Assembly (NCBI GenBank): GCA_934481355.1
Contig: CAKSPH010000006.1
Coordinates: forward strand, 32,179 to 96,178
DNA length: 64,000 nucleotides
Source of the DNA: an uncultured Oscillospiraceae bacterium
Lineage (GTDB): Bacteria > Bacillota > Clostridia > Oscillospirales > Ruminococcaceae
Reading direction: 5' to 3'
Numbering within the stretch: the stretch's first letter is position 1; every line of letters starts with the position of its first letter. Made by a program: the position numbers and the translations under genes. The notes under the pieces are model-generated. The model did not search any database. It saw nothing but the letters and a program-made list of their open reading frames with translations, and had not been told where the DNA came from. This document shows positions 54,252 through 63,958 of this stretch, one piece after another.

Positions 54252-54947
54252 ATGGCAGAGGAAAAGAACATTCATTCGGGACACCGCCAGCGTATGCTGA
54301 AAAAATATCTGGAACACGGCATCGACTGCTTCGAGGAGCACGAGATACTTGAAATATTCCTGTACACTGCGTATTCCCGCAGGAACACGAACGACATCAG
54401 CCACGAGCTGATAAATAAGTTCGGCTCGCTGGAAGGAGTGCTGAACGCCGGATATGACGAACTGGTGCAGGAAAAGAACGTCGGAGCCACCGCCGCGGCG
54501 CTCATCAGCTTCATGAAGGACTTCGCACGCAGATACAGCGGCGCGAACCTCGCCGGGATAGATCTCCGCTCATCGGAAAGCGCCCGGAATTTCTGCTATG
54601 AGCTTATGAAGAACTCCACGGAGGAAGAAGCCCACGCGCTGTTCCTCGACCAGTCGCTGAACCTCATCGGGGAATCGCAGATATCCTCCGGAAGCAGGAA
54701 TGCCGTGGAATTCGACCTGCGCACCATCGTAACCAAGGCGATAAAGACCCAGTGCACCAAGGTGATACTTACCCACAGCCACCCGGGCGGAGTTCTTCTG
54801 CCCTCGTCCGCGGACGTTGCCGCGACCCGGAGGGTGGCCGCCGCACTGATGAATATTGGCATTGAGCTTGTGGATCATATTATAGTCAATGAAGAGGACA
54901 GCTATTCCATGCGCACAGCGGGAATGCTCCCGGATTTCTGGCATTGA
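54252..54947 (+). CDS. radC: RadC-family JAB-domain protein
   Basis: A 231-residue protein: an N-terminal helix-hairpin-helix region ([49 protein letters not shown]), then a JAB/MPN domain with the metal motif THSHPGG (about 175-181). RadC's function is debated; it is often linked to DNA repair by context, and here it opens the uvrB-uvrA operon. The stop overlaps upstream sequence of uvrB by coupling distance only. Confidence 0.9.
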   Translation: MAEEKNIHSGHRQRMLKKYLEHGIDCFEEHEILEIFLYTAYSRRNTNDISHELINKFGSLEGVLNAGYDELVQEKNVGATAAALISFMKDFARRYSGANLAGIDLRSSESARNFCYELMKNSTEEEAHALFLDQSLNLIGESQISSGSRNAVEFDLRTIVTKAIKTQCTKVILTHSHPGGVLLPSSADVAATRRVAAALMNIGIELVDHIIVNEEDSYSMRTAGMLPDFWH

Positions 54948-54958
54948 GGTGTATTCAG

Positions 54959-56923
54959 ATGGATAAATTCGAGCTTCACTCGCAGTACTCGCCCACCGGC
55001 GACCAGCCGCAGGCCATAAAGGAGCTGTCTGACGGTATACTCCGCGGCGACAAGGAACAGACGCTGCTCGGCGTTACCGGCTCCGGCAAGACGTTCACCA
55101 TGGCGAACATCATTGCTAACGTCAACCGCCCCACCCTCGTCCTCGCGCATAACAAGACCCTCGCGGCGCAGCTCTGCTCGGAGTTCCGGGAGTTCTTCCC
55201 GAACAATGCGGTGGAGTATTTCGTTTCATACTACGACTACTACCAGCCGGAGGCGTACATTCCCTCCACCGACGCATACATTGAAAAGGACAGCGCCATA
55301 AACGACGAGATAGACCGCCTGCGCCACTCCGCAACAATGGCGCTGGCAGAGCGCCGGGACGTGATAATAGTCGCTTCGGTTTCCTGCATATACTCCCTCG
55401 GCAGCCCGGAGGACTACCGCAGCAACACGCTGTCGCTCCGCCAGGGGCAGGAGATAAGCCGCGAGGACGTGATAAAGCGCCTTGTGGAGATACAGTACGA
55501 GCGCAACGAACTTTCTTTCACACGAAACAAGTTCCGCGCCAAGGGCGACACCCTTGAGATATTCCCCGCCGGCGGCACGAACGAGAACGCCATACGGGTG
55601 GAATTCTTCGGGGACGAAATAGACCGCATAAGCGAATTCGACGTTATCACCGGGCAGGTGCGCTCCACGCTTCTGCACGTCATGATATTCCCGGCTTCGC
55701 ATTATATAGTGGGGCGCGAAAGGCTCCACGACGCGCTTCAGGAGATAAACCGCGAGATGGAGGAGCGCGTTAAATACTTCACCGAAAACAACAAGCTGAT
55801 AGAGGCTCAGCGCATCGAGCAGCGCACCCGCTACGACATGGAAATGCTCGGAGAGATAGGCACCTGCAAGGGCGTTGAAAACTACTCCCGCATACTTTCC
55901 GGCAGGGAGCCGGGCTCCACGCCGATAACGCTCATCGACCACTTCCCGAAGGATTTCCTGCTCTTTGTGGACGAGAGCCACGTTACCCTCCCGCAGATAC
56001 GCGGAATGTACGGCGGCGACCTTGCCCGGAAAAAGAACCTCGTGGACTACGGCTTCAGGCTGCCCTCCGCCTACGACAACCGCCCGATGAACTTCGATGA
56101 ATTCTACTCCAAGGTGGGGCAGGCGGTGTTCGTTTCGGCTACCCCCGGGGACTTTGAAAAGGAGCACTCCACCCAGATAGTGGAGCAGGTCATAAGACCA
56201 ACCGGACTTCTCGACCCGGAGATATTAGTGAAGCCCACCGAGGGGCAGATAGAGGACCTCATCTCCGAGATAAACACCCGCACCGCAAAGAAAGAGCGCG
56301 TGCTGGTCACTACACTCACGAAGAAAATGGCGGAGGACCTCACGGACTACCTCACGAAAATGGAGATAAAGGTGCGCTATATGCACCACGATGTCGATAC
56401 GATAGAGCGAATGGAGCTGATACGCGACCTGCGCGCCGGGGAATTCGACGTGCTTGTCGGGATCAACCTGCTCCGCGAGGGTCTTGACATCCCGGAGGTA
56501 TCGCTGGTGGCGATACTTGACGCGGACAAGGAGGGCTTCCTGAGAAGCGAGACCTCCCTTGTGCAGACCATAGGCAGAGCCGCGCGAAACGCCGAAGGCA
56601 CAGTTATAATGTACGCCGACAGCGTTACCGAATCCATGGAGCGCGCCATCACCGAGACCCAGCGCCGCCGCGAGATACAGCAGAAATACAACGCCGACCA
56701 CGGGATAACCCCGAAAACGATAATCAAGGATATCCGGGACGTGCTGGAGATAACAAAGAAGTCGGACGGCTCATCCAGACACGGAAAGCCGATAAAGCAG
56801 ATGACCAGGCGGGAGCGCGAGGCGCTCATCGCCCGCTACACCGCCGAGATGAAGAAAGCGGCGAAAATGCTGGACTTCGAGCACGCGGCATTCCTGCGTG
56901 ATAAGATAAAGGAGCTTCAATAA
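54959..56923 (+). CDS. uvrB: UvrABC system protein B
   Basis: A 654-residue DNA-damage recognition helicase. Walker [10 protein letters not shown], the beta-hairpin region [15 protein letters not shown], helicase motifs DESH and GRAARN, and the C-terminal UVR domain ([25 protein letters not shown]) that binds UvrC are all present. The start at 54959 (MDKFELH) follows GAGGTG; the TTG at 54944 lies before that site. Confidence 0.96.
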   Translation: MDKFELHSQYSPTGDQPQAIKELSDGILRGDKEQTLLGVTGSGKTFTMANIIANVNRPTLVLAHNKTLAAQLCSEFREFFPNNAVEYFVSYYDYYQPEAYIPSTDAYIEKDSAINDEIDRLRHSATMALAERRDVIIVASVSCIYSLGSPEDYRSNTLSLRQGQEISREDVIKRLVEIQYERNELSFTRNKFRAKGDTLEIFPAGGTNENAIRVEFFGDEIDRISEFDVITGQVRSTLLHVMIFPASHYIVGRERLHDALQEINREMEERVKYFTENNKLIEAQRIEQRTRYDMEMLGEIGTCKGVENYSRILSGREPGSTPITLIDHFPKDFLLFVDESHVTLPQIRGMYGGDLARKKNLVDYGFRLPSAYDNRPMNFDEFYSKVGQAVFVSATPGDFEKEHSTQIVEQVIRPTGLLDPEILVKPTEGQIEDLISEINTRTAKKERVLVTTLTKKMAEDLTDYLTKMEIKVRYMHHDVDTIERMELIRDLRAGEFDVLVGINLLREGLDIPEVSLVAILDADKEGFLRSETSLVQTIGRAARNAEGTVIMYADSVTESMERAITETQRRREIQQKYNADHGITPKTIIKDIRDVLEITKKSDGSSRHGKPIKQMTRREREALIARYTAEMKKAAKMLDFEHAAFLRDKIKELQ

Positions 56924-56938
56924 AGAAAGGAGAACCAC

Positions 56939-57352
56939 ATGAAATACCTGAAATACCCTGATGAAGCCACGCTGAACGGCTATCTCGCCAAAAAGGAACC
57001 TCTCCTGATAGCTATTTCATTCGATGGGGAAACCGTCCTGATCTCCCGGCTTGACGACAGCTTTGAGCATCACATTCTGCTGGGACATTTCGGGATAAAG
57101 CAGACGGATATAGACAAGTATTTCCGCATAGTCGTGGATGAGGACACCGCCGACTGGACGTTCGTGTGCCCGCCGGACTACAAGGGGATAACCGACAGAA
57201 AGCGCCGCATAACGGCTTTCTACAATGACGGGATAACGGCAATATCAAAGGTGCTTGCGGACATCGGGTACTATTCTGATATACGCATACCTAAAAGATA
57301 CCGCAGGCACTTTGAGGCACTTGGCGACGACAGCACCTATCTGCCGTACTGA
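56939..57352 (+). CDS. Unknown protein encoded between uvrB and uvrA
   Basis: A 137-residue, soluble mixed alpha/beta protein not recognised as a known family. It begins MKYLKYPDEATLNGYLAKK and ends GDDSTYLPY; it is rich in Tyr and Asp and has no Cys cluster or membrane span. The start follows AAAGGAGA 6 bases upstream, and gaps to uvrB and uvrA are 15 and 21 bp, so all three genes are on one transcript. Codon use matches its neighbours. Its position suggests a link to nucleotide-excision repair, without direct evidence. Confidence 0.75.
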   Translation: MKYLKYPDEATLNGYLAKKEPLLIAISFDGETVLISRLDDSFEHHILLGHFGIKQTDIDKYFRIVVDEDTADWTFVCPPDYKGITDRKRRITAFYNDGITAISKVLADIGYYSDIRIPKRYRRHFEALGDDSTYLPY

Positions 57353-57373
57353 TGGTGAAAGGAACAGAAGAAA

Positions 57374-60193
57374 TTGGCAAACGATAAGATAATCATACGC
57401 GGCGCCCGGGAACACAACCTCAAAAATATAGACGTGACCCTCCCCCGGGACAGCCTTGTTGTAATGACCGGACTTTCCGGCAGCGGAAAGAGCTCCCTGG
57501 CGTTCGACACGATTTTCGCGGACGGTCAGCGCCGCTATATGGAAAGTCTTTCCTCTTATGCGAGAATGTTCCTCGGGCAGATGGAAAAGCCCGATGTTGA
57601 CAGCATTGAGGGACTTTCCCCGGCTATCTCCATCGACCAGAAAACCACCTCCAAAAACCCGCGCTCCACAGTGGGAACGGTCACCGAGATTTACGACTAC
57701 CTGCGCCTTATGTACGCGAGGATAGGAATCCCCCACTGCCCCGTCTGCGGCAGGGAGATAAAACAGCAGACCGTTGACGAGATAGTGGACAAGGTGCTGG
57801 AGCTCCCGGAGCGCACGAAATTCCAGGTGCTGGCTCCGGTAGTCCGCGGAAGAAAGGGCGAGCACCAGAAGGAATTCGAAGCCGCGCGGAAATCCGGATA
57901 CTCCAGAGTGCGCGTGGACGGTATAGCCTACGATCTCTCAGAGAAGATAACCCTCGAAAAGAACAAGAAGCACTCCATTGAGATAGTGGTAGACCGCCTT
58001 GTGATAAAGGACGGCATAAAATCCCGCCTGACCGAGAGCGTGGAGACCGCCGGAAATCTCACCGGAGGGCTTGTCTACATCGACGTTATCGACGGCGGGG
58101 AGCTCCACTTCTCCCAGAGCTACGCCTGCCCGGAGCACGGCGTTTCCATCGATGAGCTGGTGCCGAGAATGTTCTCGTTCAACAACCCGTACGGAGCCTG
58201 CCCCAAGTGCACCGGTCTCGGAAGCTACCGACGGGTGGACCCCGACCTAATCATGCCGAACGCCGGGCTTTCCATCAGGAACGGCGCTATAAAGGCCTCC
58301 GGCTGGAACTATGCGGAGGGCACCATCGCCGCAATGTACATCGACGCCCTTGCCGAGAAGCACGGATTCTCAGTTGACCAGCCGGTCTCCGAAATTCCGG
58401 AGGCAGCAATGGACGAGATAATGCACGGCACCAGGGGCGAGAAGATACTCATAAAGCGACCGAAACAGCAGGGCGGCGGACAGTTCTACACGGATTTCGA
58501 GGGAATCGCGACCAACCTTGAGCGCCGCTACGCCGAGACGAACAGCCAGTATTCCCGGGATACCATCGAGGAGTTTATGAGCGACGTTGAATGCCCCGAG
58601 TGCCACGGCGAAAGGCTCAATAAAGCGGCTCTTTCCGTCACCGTAGGCGGAAAAAATATAATGGAATTCTGCCGTATGTCCGTTACGGAAGCGCTGGATT
58701 TCGTGAATAACCTGGAGCTCACTCCCCGGGAGGCGCTCATTGCAAAGCAGATAGTCAAGGAGATAAAATCCCGGCTGGGATTCCTCCAGAGCGTTGGTCT
58801 GGAGTACCTCACGCTGGCGCGGTCTGCGGGAACGCTTTCCGGCGGCGAAAGCCAGAGAATCCGCCTTGCAACCCAGATAGGAAGCTCCCTCACCGGAGTG
58901 CTGTATATCCTTGACGAGCCGTCCATTGGGCTCCACCAGAGGGATAACGACAAGCTGATCGCCACCCTGCGCCGCCTGCGCGACCTCGGAAACACACTGA
59001 TAGTGGTCGAGCACGACGAGGACACCATGCGCGCCGCCGACTGGATAGTCGATATAGGCCCCGGCGCCGGAGTGAACGGCGGCGAGGTCATTTACAGCGG
59101 CGAGGTCAAGGGGCTGCTGAAATGCAAGGAATCCATCACCGGGCAGTACCTCAGCGGCAAGCTGAAAATACCGGTTCCCGAAAAGCGCCGCCAGCCCTCC
59201 GGCAAGTGGCTGAAAGTCGTCGGCGCGGCGGAAAACAATCTCCGGGGGATAAACGTTGATATCCCGCTGGGAGTGTTCACCTGCGTTACCGGAGTTTCCG
59301 GCAGCGGAAAGAGCTCGCTTGTCAACGAGATAATCTACAAGCACCTTGCGGGGAAGCTCAACCGCGCCCGGACGCGTCCCGGAAAGTTCACCGACATGAC
59401 CGGCACGGAATACCTCGACAAGGTGATAATGATAGACCAGTCGCCTATCGGAAGAACTCCGCGCAGCAACCCGGCGACCTACACCGGGGTTTTCAACGAC
59501 ATCCGCGAGCTGTTCGCGCAGACCAACGAGGCAAAGGCGAAGGGCTACGGTCCGGGGAGGTTCTCGTTCAACATCAAGGGCGGACGCTGCGAGGCGTGCG
59601 AGGGCGATGGAATAATCAAGATAGAGATGCACTTCCTGCCGGACGTTTTCGTTCCCTGCGAGGTCTGCAAGGGGCACCGCTACAACCGCGAGACCCTCGA
59701 GGTGCGCTACAAGGGAAAGAACATCTTCGAGGTGCTGGACATGACCGTTTCCGAGGGTGTGGAGTTCTTCGCGAATATCCCGAAGATATACGGAAAGCTC
59801 AAGACTCTTGAGGAAGTCGGGCTGGGCTACATCAAGATAGGTCAGAGCAGCACCACCCTTTCCGGCGGCGAAGCTCAGCGCATAAAGCTGGCGACGGAGC
59901 TCTCCAAGCGCTCCACAGGAAAGACCATATATATTCTGGACGAGCCCACCACCGGGCTCCACACGGCGGACGTCCGCAAGCTGATAGAGATACTCCAGCG
60001 GCTGACGGACAGCGGAAATTCCGTGCTGGTCATCGAGCACAATCTCGACCTGATAAAGACCGCGGACTACCTCATAGACATGGGTCCCGAGGGAGGAAGC
60101 GGCGGCGGCACAGTTATCGCCGCGGGAACTCCCGAGGAGATAGCCGCGAACCCGGTAAGCTACACGGGCGCTTATCTGAAGAAAATGCTGTGA
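57374..60193 (+). CDS. uvrA: UvrABC system protein A
   Basis: A 939-residue ATPase that scans for DNA damage and loads UvrB. Two ABC modules are visible with Walker [10 protein letters not shown] (about residue 32) and GVSGSGKSS, signatures [16 protein letters not shown] and [16 protein letters not shown], and zinc-binding Cys sets ([12 protein letters not shown]..; CEACEGDG…CEVCKG). A TTG start at 57374 is supported by AAAGGAACAG upstream and by the exact family N-terminus ([17 protein letters not shown]). A terminator follows. Confidence 0.96.
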   Translation: MANDKIIIRGAREHNLKNIDVTLPRDSLVVMTGLSGSGKSSLAFDTIFADGQRRYMESLSSYARMFLGQMEKPDVDSIEGLSPAISIDQKTTSKNPRSTVGTVTEIYDYLRLMYARIGIPHCPVCGREIKQQTVDEIVDKVLELPERTKFQVLAPVVRGRKGEHQKEFEAARKSGYSRVRVDGIAYDLSEKITLEKNKKHSIEIVVDRLVIKDGIKSRLTESVETAGNLTGGLVYIDVIDGGELHFSQSYACPEHGVSIDELVPRMFSFNNPYGACPKCTGLGSYRRVDPDLIMPNAGLSIRNGAIKASGWNYAEGTIAAMYIDALAEKHGFSVDQPVSEIPEAAMDEIMHGTRGEKILIKRPKQQGGGQFYTDFEGIATNLERRYAETNSQYSRDTIEEFMSDVECPECHGERLNKAALSVTVGGKNIMEFCRMSVTEALDFVNNLELTPREALIAKQIVKEIKSRLGFLQSVGLEYLTLARSAGTLSGGESQRIRLATQIGSSLTGVLYILDEPSIGLHQRDNDKLIATLRRLRDLGNTLIVVEHDEDTMRAADWIVDIGPGAGVNGGEVIYSGEVKGLLKCKESITGQYLSGKLKIPVPEKRRQPSGKWLKVVGAAENNLRGINVDIPLGVFTCVTGVSGSGKSSLVNEIIYKHLAGKLNRARTRPGKFTDMTGTEYLDKVIMIDQSPIGRTPRSNPATYTGVFNDIRELFAQTNEAKAKGYGPGRFSFNIKGGRCEACEGDGIIKIEMHFLPDVFVPCEVCKGHRYNRETLEVRYKGKNIFEVLDMTVSEGVEFFANIPKIYGKLKTLEEVGLGYIKIGQSSTTLSGGEAQRIKLATELSKRSTGKTIYILDEPTTGLHTADVRKLIEILQRLTDSGNSVLVIEHNLDLIKTADYLIDMGPEGGSGGGTVIAAGTPEEIAANPVSYTGAYLKKML

Positions 60194-60217
60194 TTTTATC
60201 CGGAGCGTGTATGTATT

Positions 60218-60250
60218 CGCAGGGGAGGTACAAGTCCTCACCTGCGTTTT
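60218..60250 (+). terminator. Terminator of the uvr operon
   Basis: CGCAGG-G-GAGG and CCTC-A-CCTGCG form a long stem followed by TTTTG, 25 bp after the uvrA stop. Confidence 0.7.
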
Positions 60251-60279
60251 GTCAGTTAACAAAGTCGTCTTCCTGATTC

Positions 60280-60327
60280 TGTAATCAAAATGTAATTTCT
60301 GTAATCAAACTGTAATAATATTGTAAT
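60280..60327 (+). promoter_or_regulatory. Array of five TGTAAT direct repeats
   Basis: TGTAAT occurs at 60280, 60291, 60300, 60311 and 60322, spaced 11, 9, 11 and 11 bp, thus on one face of the helix. The flanks also repeat (CTGTAATCAAA twice). The array ends 10 bp before the -35 box of the lipoprotein gene, the position of an activator array. The form is that of OmpR/PhoB-family binding sites; read on the other strand ATTACA resembles the TTWACA units before pstS. Confidence 0.6.
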
Positions 60328-60337
60328 CGAATTTTAA

Positions 60338-60366
60338 TTGACTTGTTAAAACATCTGATTTATAAT
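60338..60366 (+). promoter_or_regulatory. Promoter of lipoprotein gene
   Basis: TTGACT (60338-60343), a 17-bp spacer and TATAAT (60361-60366), followed about 50 bp later by AAGGAGG and the start codon. Confidence 0.75.
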
Positions 60367-60413
60367 AAATACAGACCAAAAATTCAACTTTTCCACATAA
60401 AAGGAGGAAATAT

Positions 60414-61211
60414 ATGAACAGCAGGAATTACAGCTACATTACGGTCACGCTGGCTCTGGCGGCGGCAATGACCGGCTGCTCGCAGAATGCGGTCAGCCTG
60501 CCCGCAAAGCCGACCGATTCCTATGTGCAGGACGGCACTCAGGAAAGCTCCGCCGTTCAGGTTAAGCCCTCGGATTCCAGCGGCTTACTTACTATCGACG
60601 AATGCCTTTCCATTTCCGACCTCTGGACTGAACGCTGGAAGAACATAACCGAAAATACGGACATGGTTCAGCCGAGAGCCTCAGTTATCGGCACGGAATA
60701 CTCCGGCGGGACGCTTGCCGTGATAATCTACCCGGAATACAAGAGTAATGCTTTCTACGCGTACCGGGTAAGCTCCGACGGCATTGTGGAGCTCGGCAAG
60801 GGATACTGTGGAGCGGGAAATTCGTTCTACACCAGCGGCTCGGATATACTCATGCTGACTAAGTTAAGCACATATCCCTCCGCCGGCGCGGAAACCGCAG
60901 GAGTACAGCCCACCGAACACACCATCCTGTATAAAAACGGCGTTAATGTGATTGTCGCCCTGAGTCAGAACTCCGGCACCTGTTTCAATGAACTGGTTCA
61001 ATATGAACTGACTAGGGAATGGATTTCCCAAGAGGAATTCGAAAAGATAAAGTCGGACGCACTGGACGGCGCGGAGCTCGTCAGAAGCTTTGACCTTACC
61101 GTCGACAACGCGGGATTCCCCACTGAATATTTCAGTTTTGAGGGCAACAGCACAGGATTCGCGCAGTACATTTTCGACAGGCTGACCGGAGAAACTCCAG
61201 CGGCTGAATAA
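60414..61211 (+). CDS. Putative lipoprotein of unknown function
   Basis: A 265-residue secreted lipoprotein. The signal ends with lipobox MTGC (Cys at about 22), followed by a Ser/Gln-rich linker to about 55 and a globular part without recognised domains. It has a few Cys residues (DECLS, GYCGAG, GTCFNE). The gene is monocistronic with its own promoter, activator-like repeats and terminator. It is likely under environmental control, possibly phosphate, judged from the repeats only. Confidence 0.75.
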   Translation: MNSRNYSYITVTLALAAAMTGCSQNAVSLPAKPTDSYVQDGTQESSAVQVKPSDSSGLLTIDECLSISDLWTERWKNITENTDMVQPRASVIGTEYSGGTLAVIIYPEYKSNAFYAYRVSSDGIVELGKGYCGAGNSFYTSGSDILMLTKLSTYPSAGAETAGVQPTEHTILYKNGVNVIVALSQNSGTCFNELVQYELTREWISQEEFEKIKSDALDGAELVRSFDLTVDNAGFPTEYFSFEGNSTGFAQYIFDRLTGETPAAE

Positions 61212-61217
61212 AATCAC

Positions 61218-61243
61218 TGGAGGGGCTACGGCTCCTCTTTTTT
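61218..61243 (+). terminator. Terminator of lipoprotein gene
   Basis: GGAGgGGC…GCtCCTC hairpin followed by TTTTTT, 7 bp after the stop codon. Confidence 0.8.
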
Positions 61244-61286
61244 CTGGAACAGCCAAAGTAAGCCTAGTGCAACAAACTTTTTTGAA

Positions 61287-61334
61287 GTTAGGCATTTCTA
61301 ACCTATTGCAAAATGCCGAGAAATGGTGTATAAT
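61287..61334 (+). promoter_or_regulatory. Promoter of GGGtGRT pair with inverted repeats
   Basis: TTGCAA (61306-61311), a 17-bp spacer and TATAAT (61329-61334). Just upstream lies GTTAG-GCATTT-CTAAC (61287-61302). GGCATTT (61291-61297) is also repeated in inverted form as AAATGCC (61311-61317) across the -35 box. These may be operator sites. Confidence 0.6.
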
Positions 61335-61393
61335 ACAGTTGTATGTCCGGGCAAACTTCTCCGGACAAAATGTTGAAAGGAGTTCAAACAACA

Positions 61394-62086
61394 ATGACTT
61401 ATTCTCATGAAGTTGAAAACATGTGTCCCGTAGCACAGGGCGTTGCTCACGGCGCTGCGCCTATCCCCGAAGAAGCTAAGTGGGTAAAGGCTAAGGAGAT
61501 CGCTGACATCAACGGCTTCACACACGGTATCGGCTGGTGCGCACCCCAGCAGGGTACCTGCAAGCTGTCCCTCAACGTAAAGGGCGGCGTTATCCAGGAG
61601 GCACTCGTTGAGACTATCGGCTGCTCCGGTATGACGCACTCCGCTGCTATGGCTGCTGAGATCCTCCCCGGCAGAACCATTCTCGAGGCTCTCAACACCG
61701 ACCTCGTCTGCGACGCTATCAACACAGCAATGAGAGAGCTGTTCCTCCAGATCGTATACGGCAGAACACAGTCCGCTTTCTCTGAGGACGGTCTTGCTAT
61801 CGGCGCTGGTCTTGAGGATCTTGGTAAGGGTCTTCGTTCCCAGGTTGGTACTATGTACGGTACTCTGAAGAAGGGTCCACGCTACCTCGAAATGACAGAC
61901 GGCTATGTTACTGAGCTGGCTCTGAACGAAGATGATGAGATCATCGGCTACAAGTTCGTAAACTTCGGCAAGATGATGGAATTCATCAAGAACGGCGATG
62001 ACGCTAACACAGCATTTGAGAAGGCTCACGGTCAGTACGGCCGCGTTGCTGACGCTGTTAAGTTCATCGACCCGAGAAAGCAGTAA
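61394..62086 (+). CDS. NifU/IscU-like Fe-S scaffold partner of GGGtGRT protein
   Basis: A 230-residue protein with an IscU/NifU-type N-terminal domain: GIGWCAPQQGTCKLSLNVKGGVIQEALVETIGCSGMTHSAAMAAEILPGRTILEAL. The three Cys residues are spread as in Fe-S scaffolds (WCAP, IGCSGM), plus an extra Cys in TC. It always seems to accompany the GGGtGRT gene that follows 16 bp later. Codon choice is strongly biased (almost only one codon per residue), the mark of very high expression. Start at 61394 follows AAAGGAG. Confidence 0.85.
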   Translation: MTYSHEVENMCPVAQGVAHGAAPIPEEAKWVKAKEIADINGFTHGIGWCAPQQGTCKLSLNVKGGVIQEALVETIGCSGMTHSAAMAAEILPGRTILEALNTDLVCDAINTAMRELFLQIVYGRTQSAFSEDGLAIGAGLEDLGKGLRSQVGTMYGTLKKGPRYLEMTDGYVTELALNEDDEIIGYKFVNFGKMMEFIKNGDDANTAFEKAHGQYGRVADAVKFIDPRKQ

Positions 62087-62102
62087 TAGGAGGTAGAAAA
62101 CA

Positions 62103-63104
62103 ATGGCTTTATTTGAATCCTACGACAGACGCGAACCCCAGATCCTTGCTGTTCTGAAGAACTACGGCATCAACTCCATTGAGGAATGTGCCGACATCTG
62201 CAAGGCTAAGGGTCTTGATATCTATCACGAAGTTGAGAAGATCCAGCCGATCTGCTTTGAGAACGCAAAGTGGGCTTACACGGTAGGCTGCGCTATCGCT
62301 ATCAAGAAGAACTGCACCAGAGCTGCCGACGCTGCCGCTGCAATCGGCGAGGGTCTCCAGGCATTCTGCATTCCCGGTTCCGTTGCTGACCAGCGTAAGG
62401 TTGGTCTCGGCCACGGCAACCTCGGCAAGATGCTGCTTGAGGAAGAGACAAAGTGCTTCTGCTTCCTGGCAGGTCACGAGTCCTTCGCAGCCGCTGAGGG
62501 CGCTATCGGTATCGCAGAGAAGGCTAACAAGGTTCGTAAGGAGCCGCTCCGCGTTATCCTGAACGGTCTTGGCAAGGACGCTGCGCAGATCATCTCCAGA
62601 ATCAACGGCTTTACATACGTTGAGACCGAGATGGACTACTACACCGGCGAGGTCAAGGAAGTATTCCGCAAGGCATACTCCACCGGTCTGCGCGCAAAGG
62701 TTAACTGCTACGGCGCGAACGACGTAACAGAGGGCGTAGCTATCATGTGGAAGGAAGGCGTTGACGTTTCCATCACTGGTAACTCCACCAACCCGACCAG
62801 ATTCCAGCATCCCGTTGCAGGCACATACAAGAAGGAATGCGTTGAGGCTGGCAAGAAGTACTTCTCCGTTGCTTCCGGCGGCGGCACAGGTCGTACACTC
62901 CACCCCGATAACATGGCAGCAGGTCCTGCTTCCTACGGCATGACCGATACTATGGGCCGTATGCACTCCGACGCGCAGTTCGCTGGTTCTTCCTCCGTTC
63001 CTGCTCACGTTGAGATGATGGGTCTTATCGGTATGGGCAACAACCCCATGGTTGGCGCTACCGTTGCTTGCGCAGTTCTTGTAGAGGAAGCACTCAAGGC
63101 TTGA
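62103..63104 (+). CDS. GGGtGRT protein
   Basis: A 333-residue protein of the family named for its C-terminal motif, here GGGTGRTLHPDNM (about 259-271). It has several conserved Cys (ECADICKAKG, PICFENAKWAYTVGCAIAIKKNC, KCFCFLAGHES) that could hold an Fe-S cluster supplied by the upstream scaffold. No function is established. Codon use is as biased as in its partner, indicating abundant protein. A strong terminator follows. Confidence 0.88.
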   Translation: MALFESYDRREPQILAVLKNYGINSIEECADICKAKGLDIYHEVEKIQPICFENAKWAYTVGCAIAIKKNCTRAADAAAAIGEGLQAFCIPGSVADQRKVGLGHGNLGKMLLEEETKCFCFLAGHESFAAAEGAIGIAEKANKVRKEPLRVILNGLGKDAAQIISRINGFTYVETEMDYYTGEVKEVFRKAYSTGLRAKVNCYGANDVTEGVAIMWKEGVDVSITGNSTNPTRFQHPVAGTYKKECVEAGKKYFSVASGGGTGRTLHPDNMAAGPASYGMTDTMGRMHSDAQFAGSSSVPAHVEMMGLIGMGNNPMVGATVACAVLVEEALKA

Positions 63105-63141
63105 TTTCAAGCAGTTCCGCAAGATAAATAAAATTTCCGGC
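63100..63141 (+). repeat. 42-bp direct repeat, left copy
   Basis: The copy begins in the last codons of the GGGtGRT gene (the TGA stop lies inside it) and ends within the terminator stem. It reappears at 63959-64000 with three mismatches. It contains the near-palindrome CTTGATTTCAAG. Confidence 0.75.
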
Positions 63142-63176
63142 GTTGGTTATCCAGCGCCGGATTTTTGCTGTTTTTT
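63137..63176 (+). terminator. Terminator of the GGGtGRT operon
   Basis: CCGGCGTTGG-TTAT-CCAGCGCCGG forms a 10-bp stem (one G-T pair), followed by ATTTTTGCTGTTTTTT. Confidence 0.9.
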
Positions 63177-63382
63177 GGGGATTGTCCTCCTTTTGTCCTC
63201 CGATTTTTAATTTATCTGGGTTGAGGGTGGAGGACAAGGGGGATATTTTATGTTTAATTCCTATGCATAATGATTTTTGAAGGGAATGTATCTGTAATTA
63301 CATTACATTCGTGCTCTCATATAAAGGGATATCTTAAGTAACATCAGATAATAATCATTTAACTCTAAATGTTTAATAAATA
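63177..63382. other. AT-rich segment upstream of the last gene
   Basis: No gene is seen. TTGTCCTCC occurs near 63182 and, in inverted form, GGAGGACAA near 63230, enclosing about 40 bp, which can form a hairpin. From about 63240 the sequence drops sharply in GC, marking the start of the insert between the direct repeats. Confidence 0.5.
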
Positions 63383-63411
63383 TTGACATTTGCGATGAAA
63401 CGTGATATAAT
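63383..63411 (+). promoter_or_regulatory. Promoter of the last gene
   Basis: TTGACA (63383-63388), a 17-bp spacer and TATAAT (63406-63411): full consensus, 30 bp before the start codon. Confidence 0.8.
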
Positions 63412-63441
63412 GATTATATTAAATTAAAGGAGGATTTGGAT

Positions 63442-63867
63442 ATGGAATTAATTATAAGTTTAATAGGAGCATTTACTGCTATAAGCGGACTTGTAATAAG
63501 TATCTATGGGATTATCCATAACAGATTTGAAAGTGTTCATGCATTTATGAGTGGCTTTGAAGATGAAGATTTTATTGAAGCTAAGAAAACAGTGTATAAC
63601 TCTGATAATTTTGAAACAAGTAATGTTCACGCAGCAATGGTAGTAAATTATTTTCATCATTGGGGAATGCTTGCCAAACATCACCAGCTTCCCATGTGGG
63701 TGTTTGACGGGGCAACCGGGGTTGGCCTATGCAGACTTCATAATAAATTGAACATATATGTTGAAAAAAGAAGAAAAGAGAACAATGATGCTACATATTC
63801 AGATTGTTTTGACTGGCTCTATAATAAAGTAGATAAACGTCTTACCAAGAAAAAAATACCACACTGA
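63442..63867 (+). CDS. Membrane-anchored small protein, DUF4760-like
   Basis: A 141-residue protein with one N-terminal membrane span (about 3-26) and a cytoplasmic helical domain (FESVHAFMSGFEDEDFIEAKKTVYNSDNF… VVNYFHHWGMLAKHHQLPMWVFDGATGVGLCRLHNKLNIYVEKRR). The layout resembles DUF4760 proteins, whose role is unknown. Start at 63442 has AAAGGAGG 8 bases upstream. GC content and codon choice (AAT, AAA, TTA, ATA) differ sharply from every other gene here, indicating horizontal transfer. Confidence 0.7.
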   Translation: MELIISLIGAFTAISGLVISIYGIIHNRFESVHAFMSGFEDEDFIEAKKTVYNSDNFETSNVHAAMVVNYFHHWGMLAKHHQLPMWVFDGATGVGLCRLHNKLNIYVEKRRKENNDATYSDCFDWLYNKVDKRLTKKKIPH

Positions 63868-63958
63868 ATACTTAAATCTTATGTGTAACAGTCGCTTTTA
63901 AATCAATTACCTTATTTGATTACATAATGAACTATTTATTCATGTCAGGCTCTCAGGT

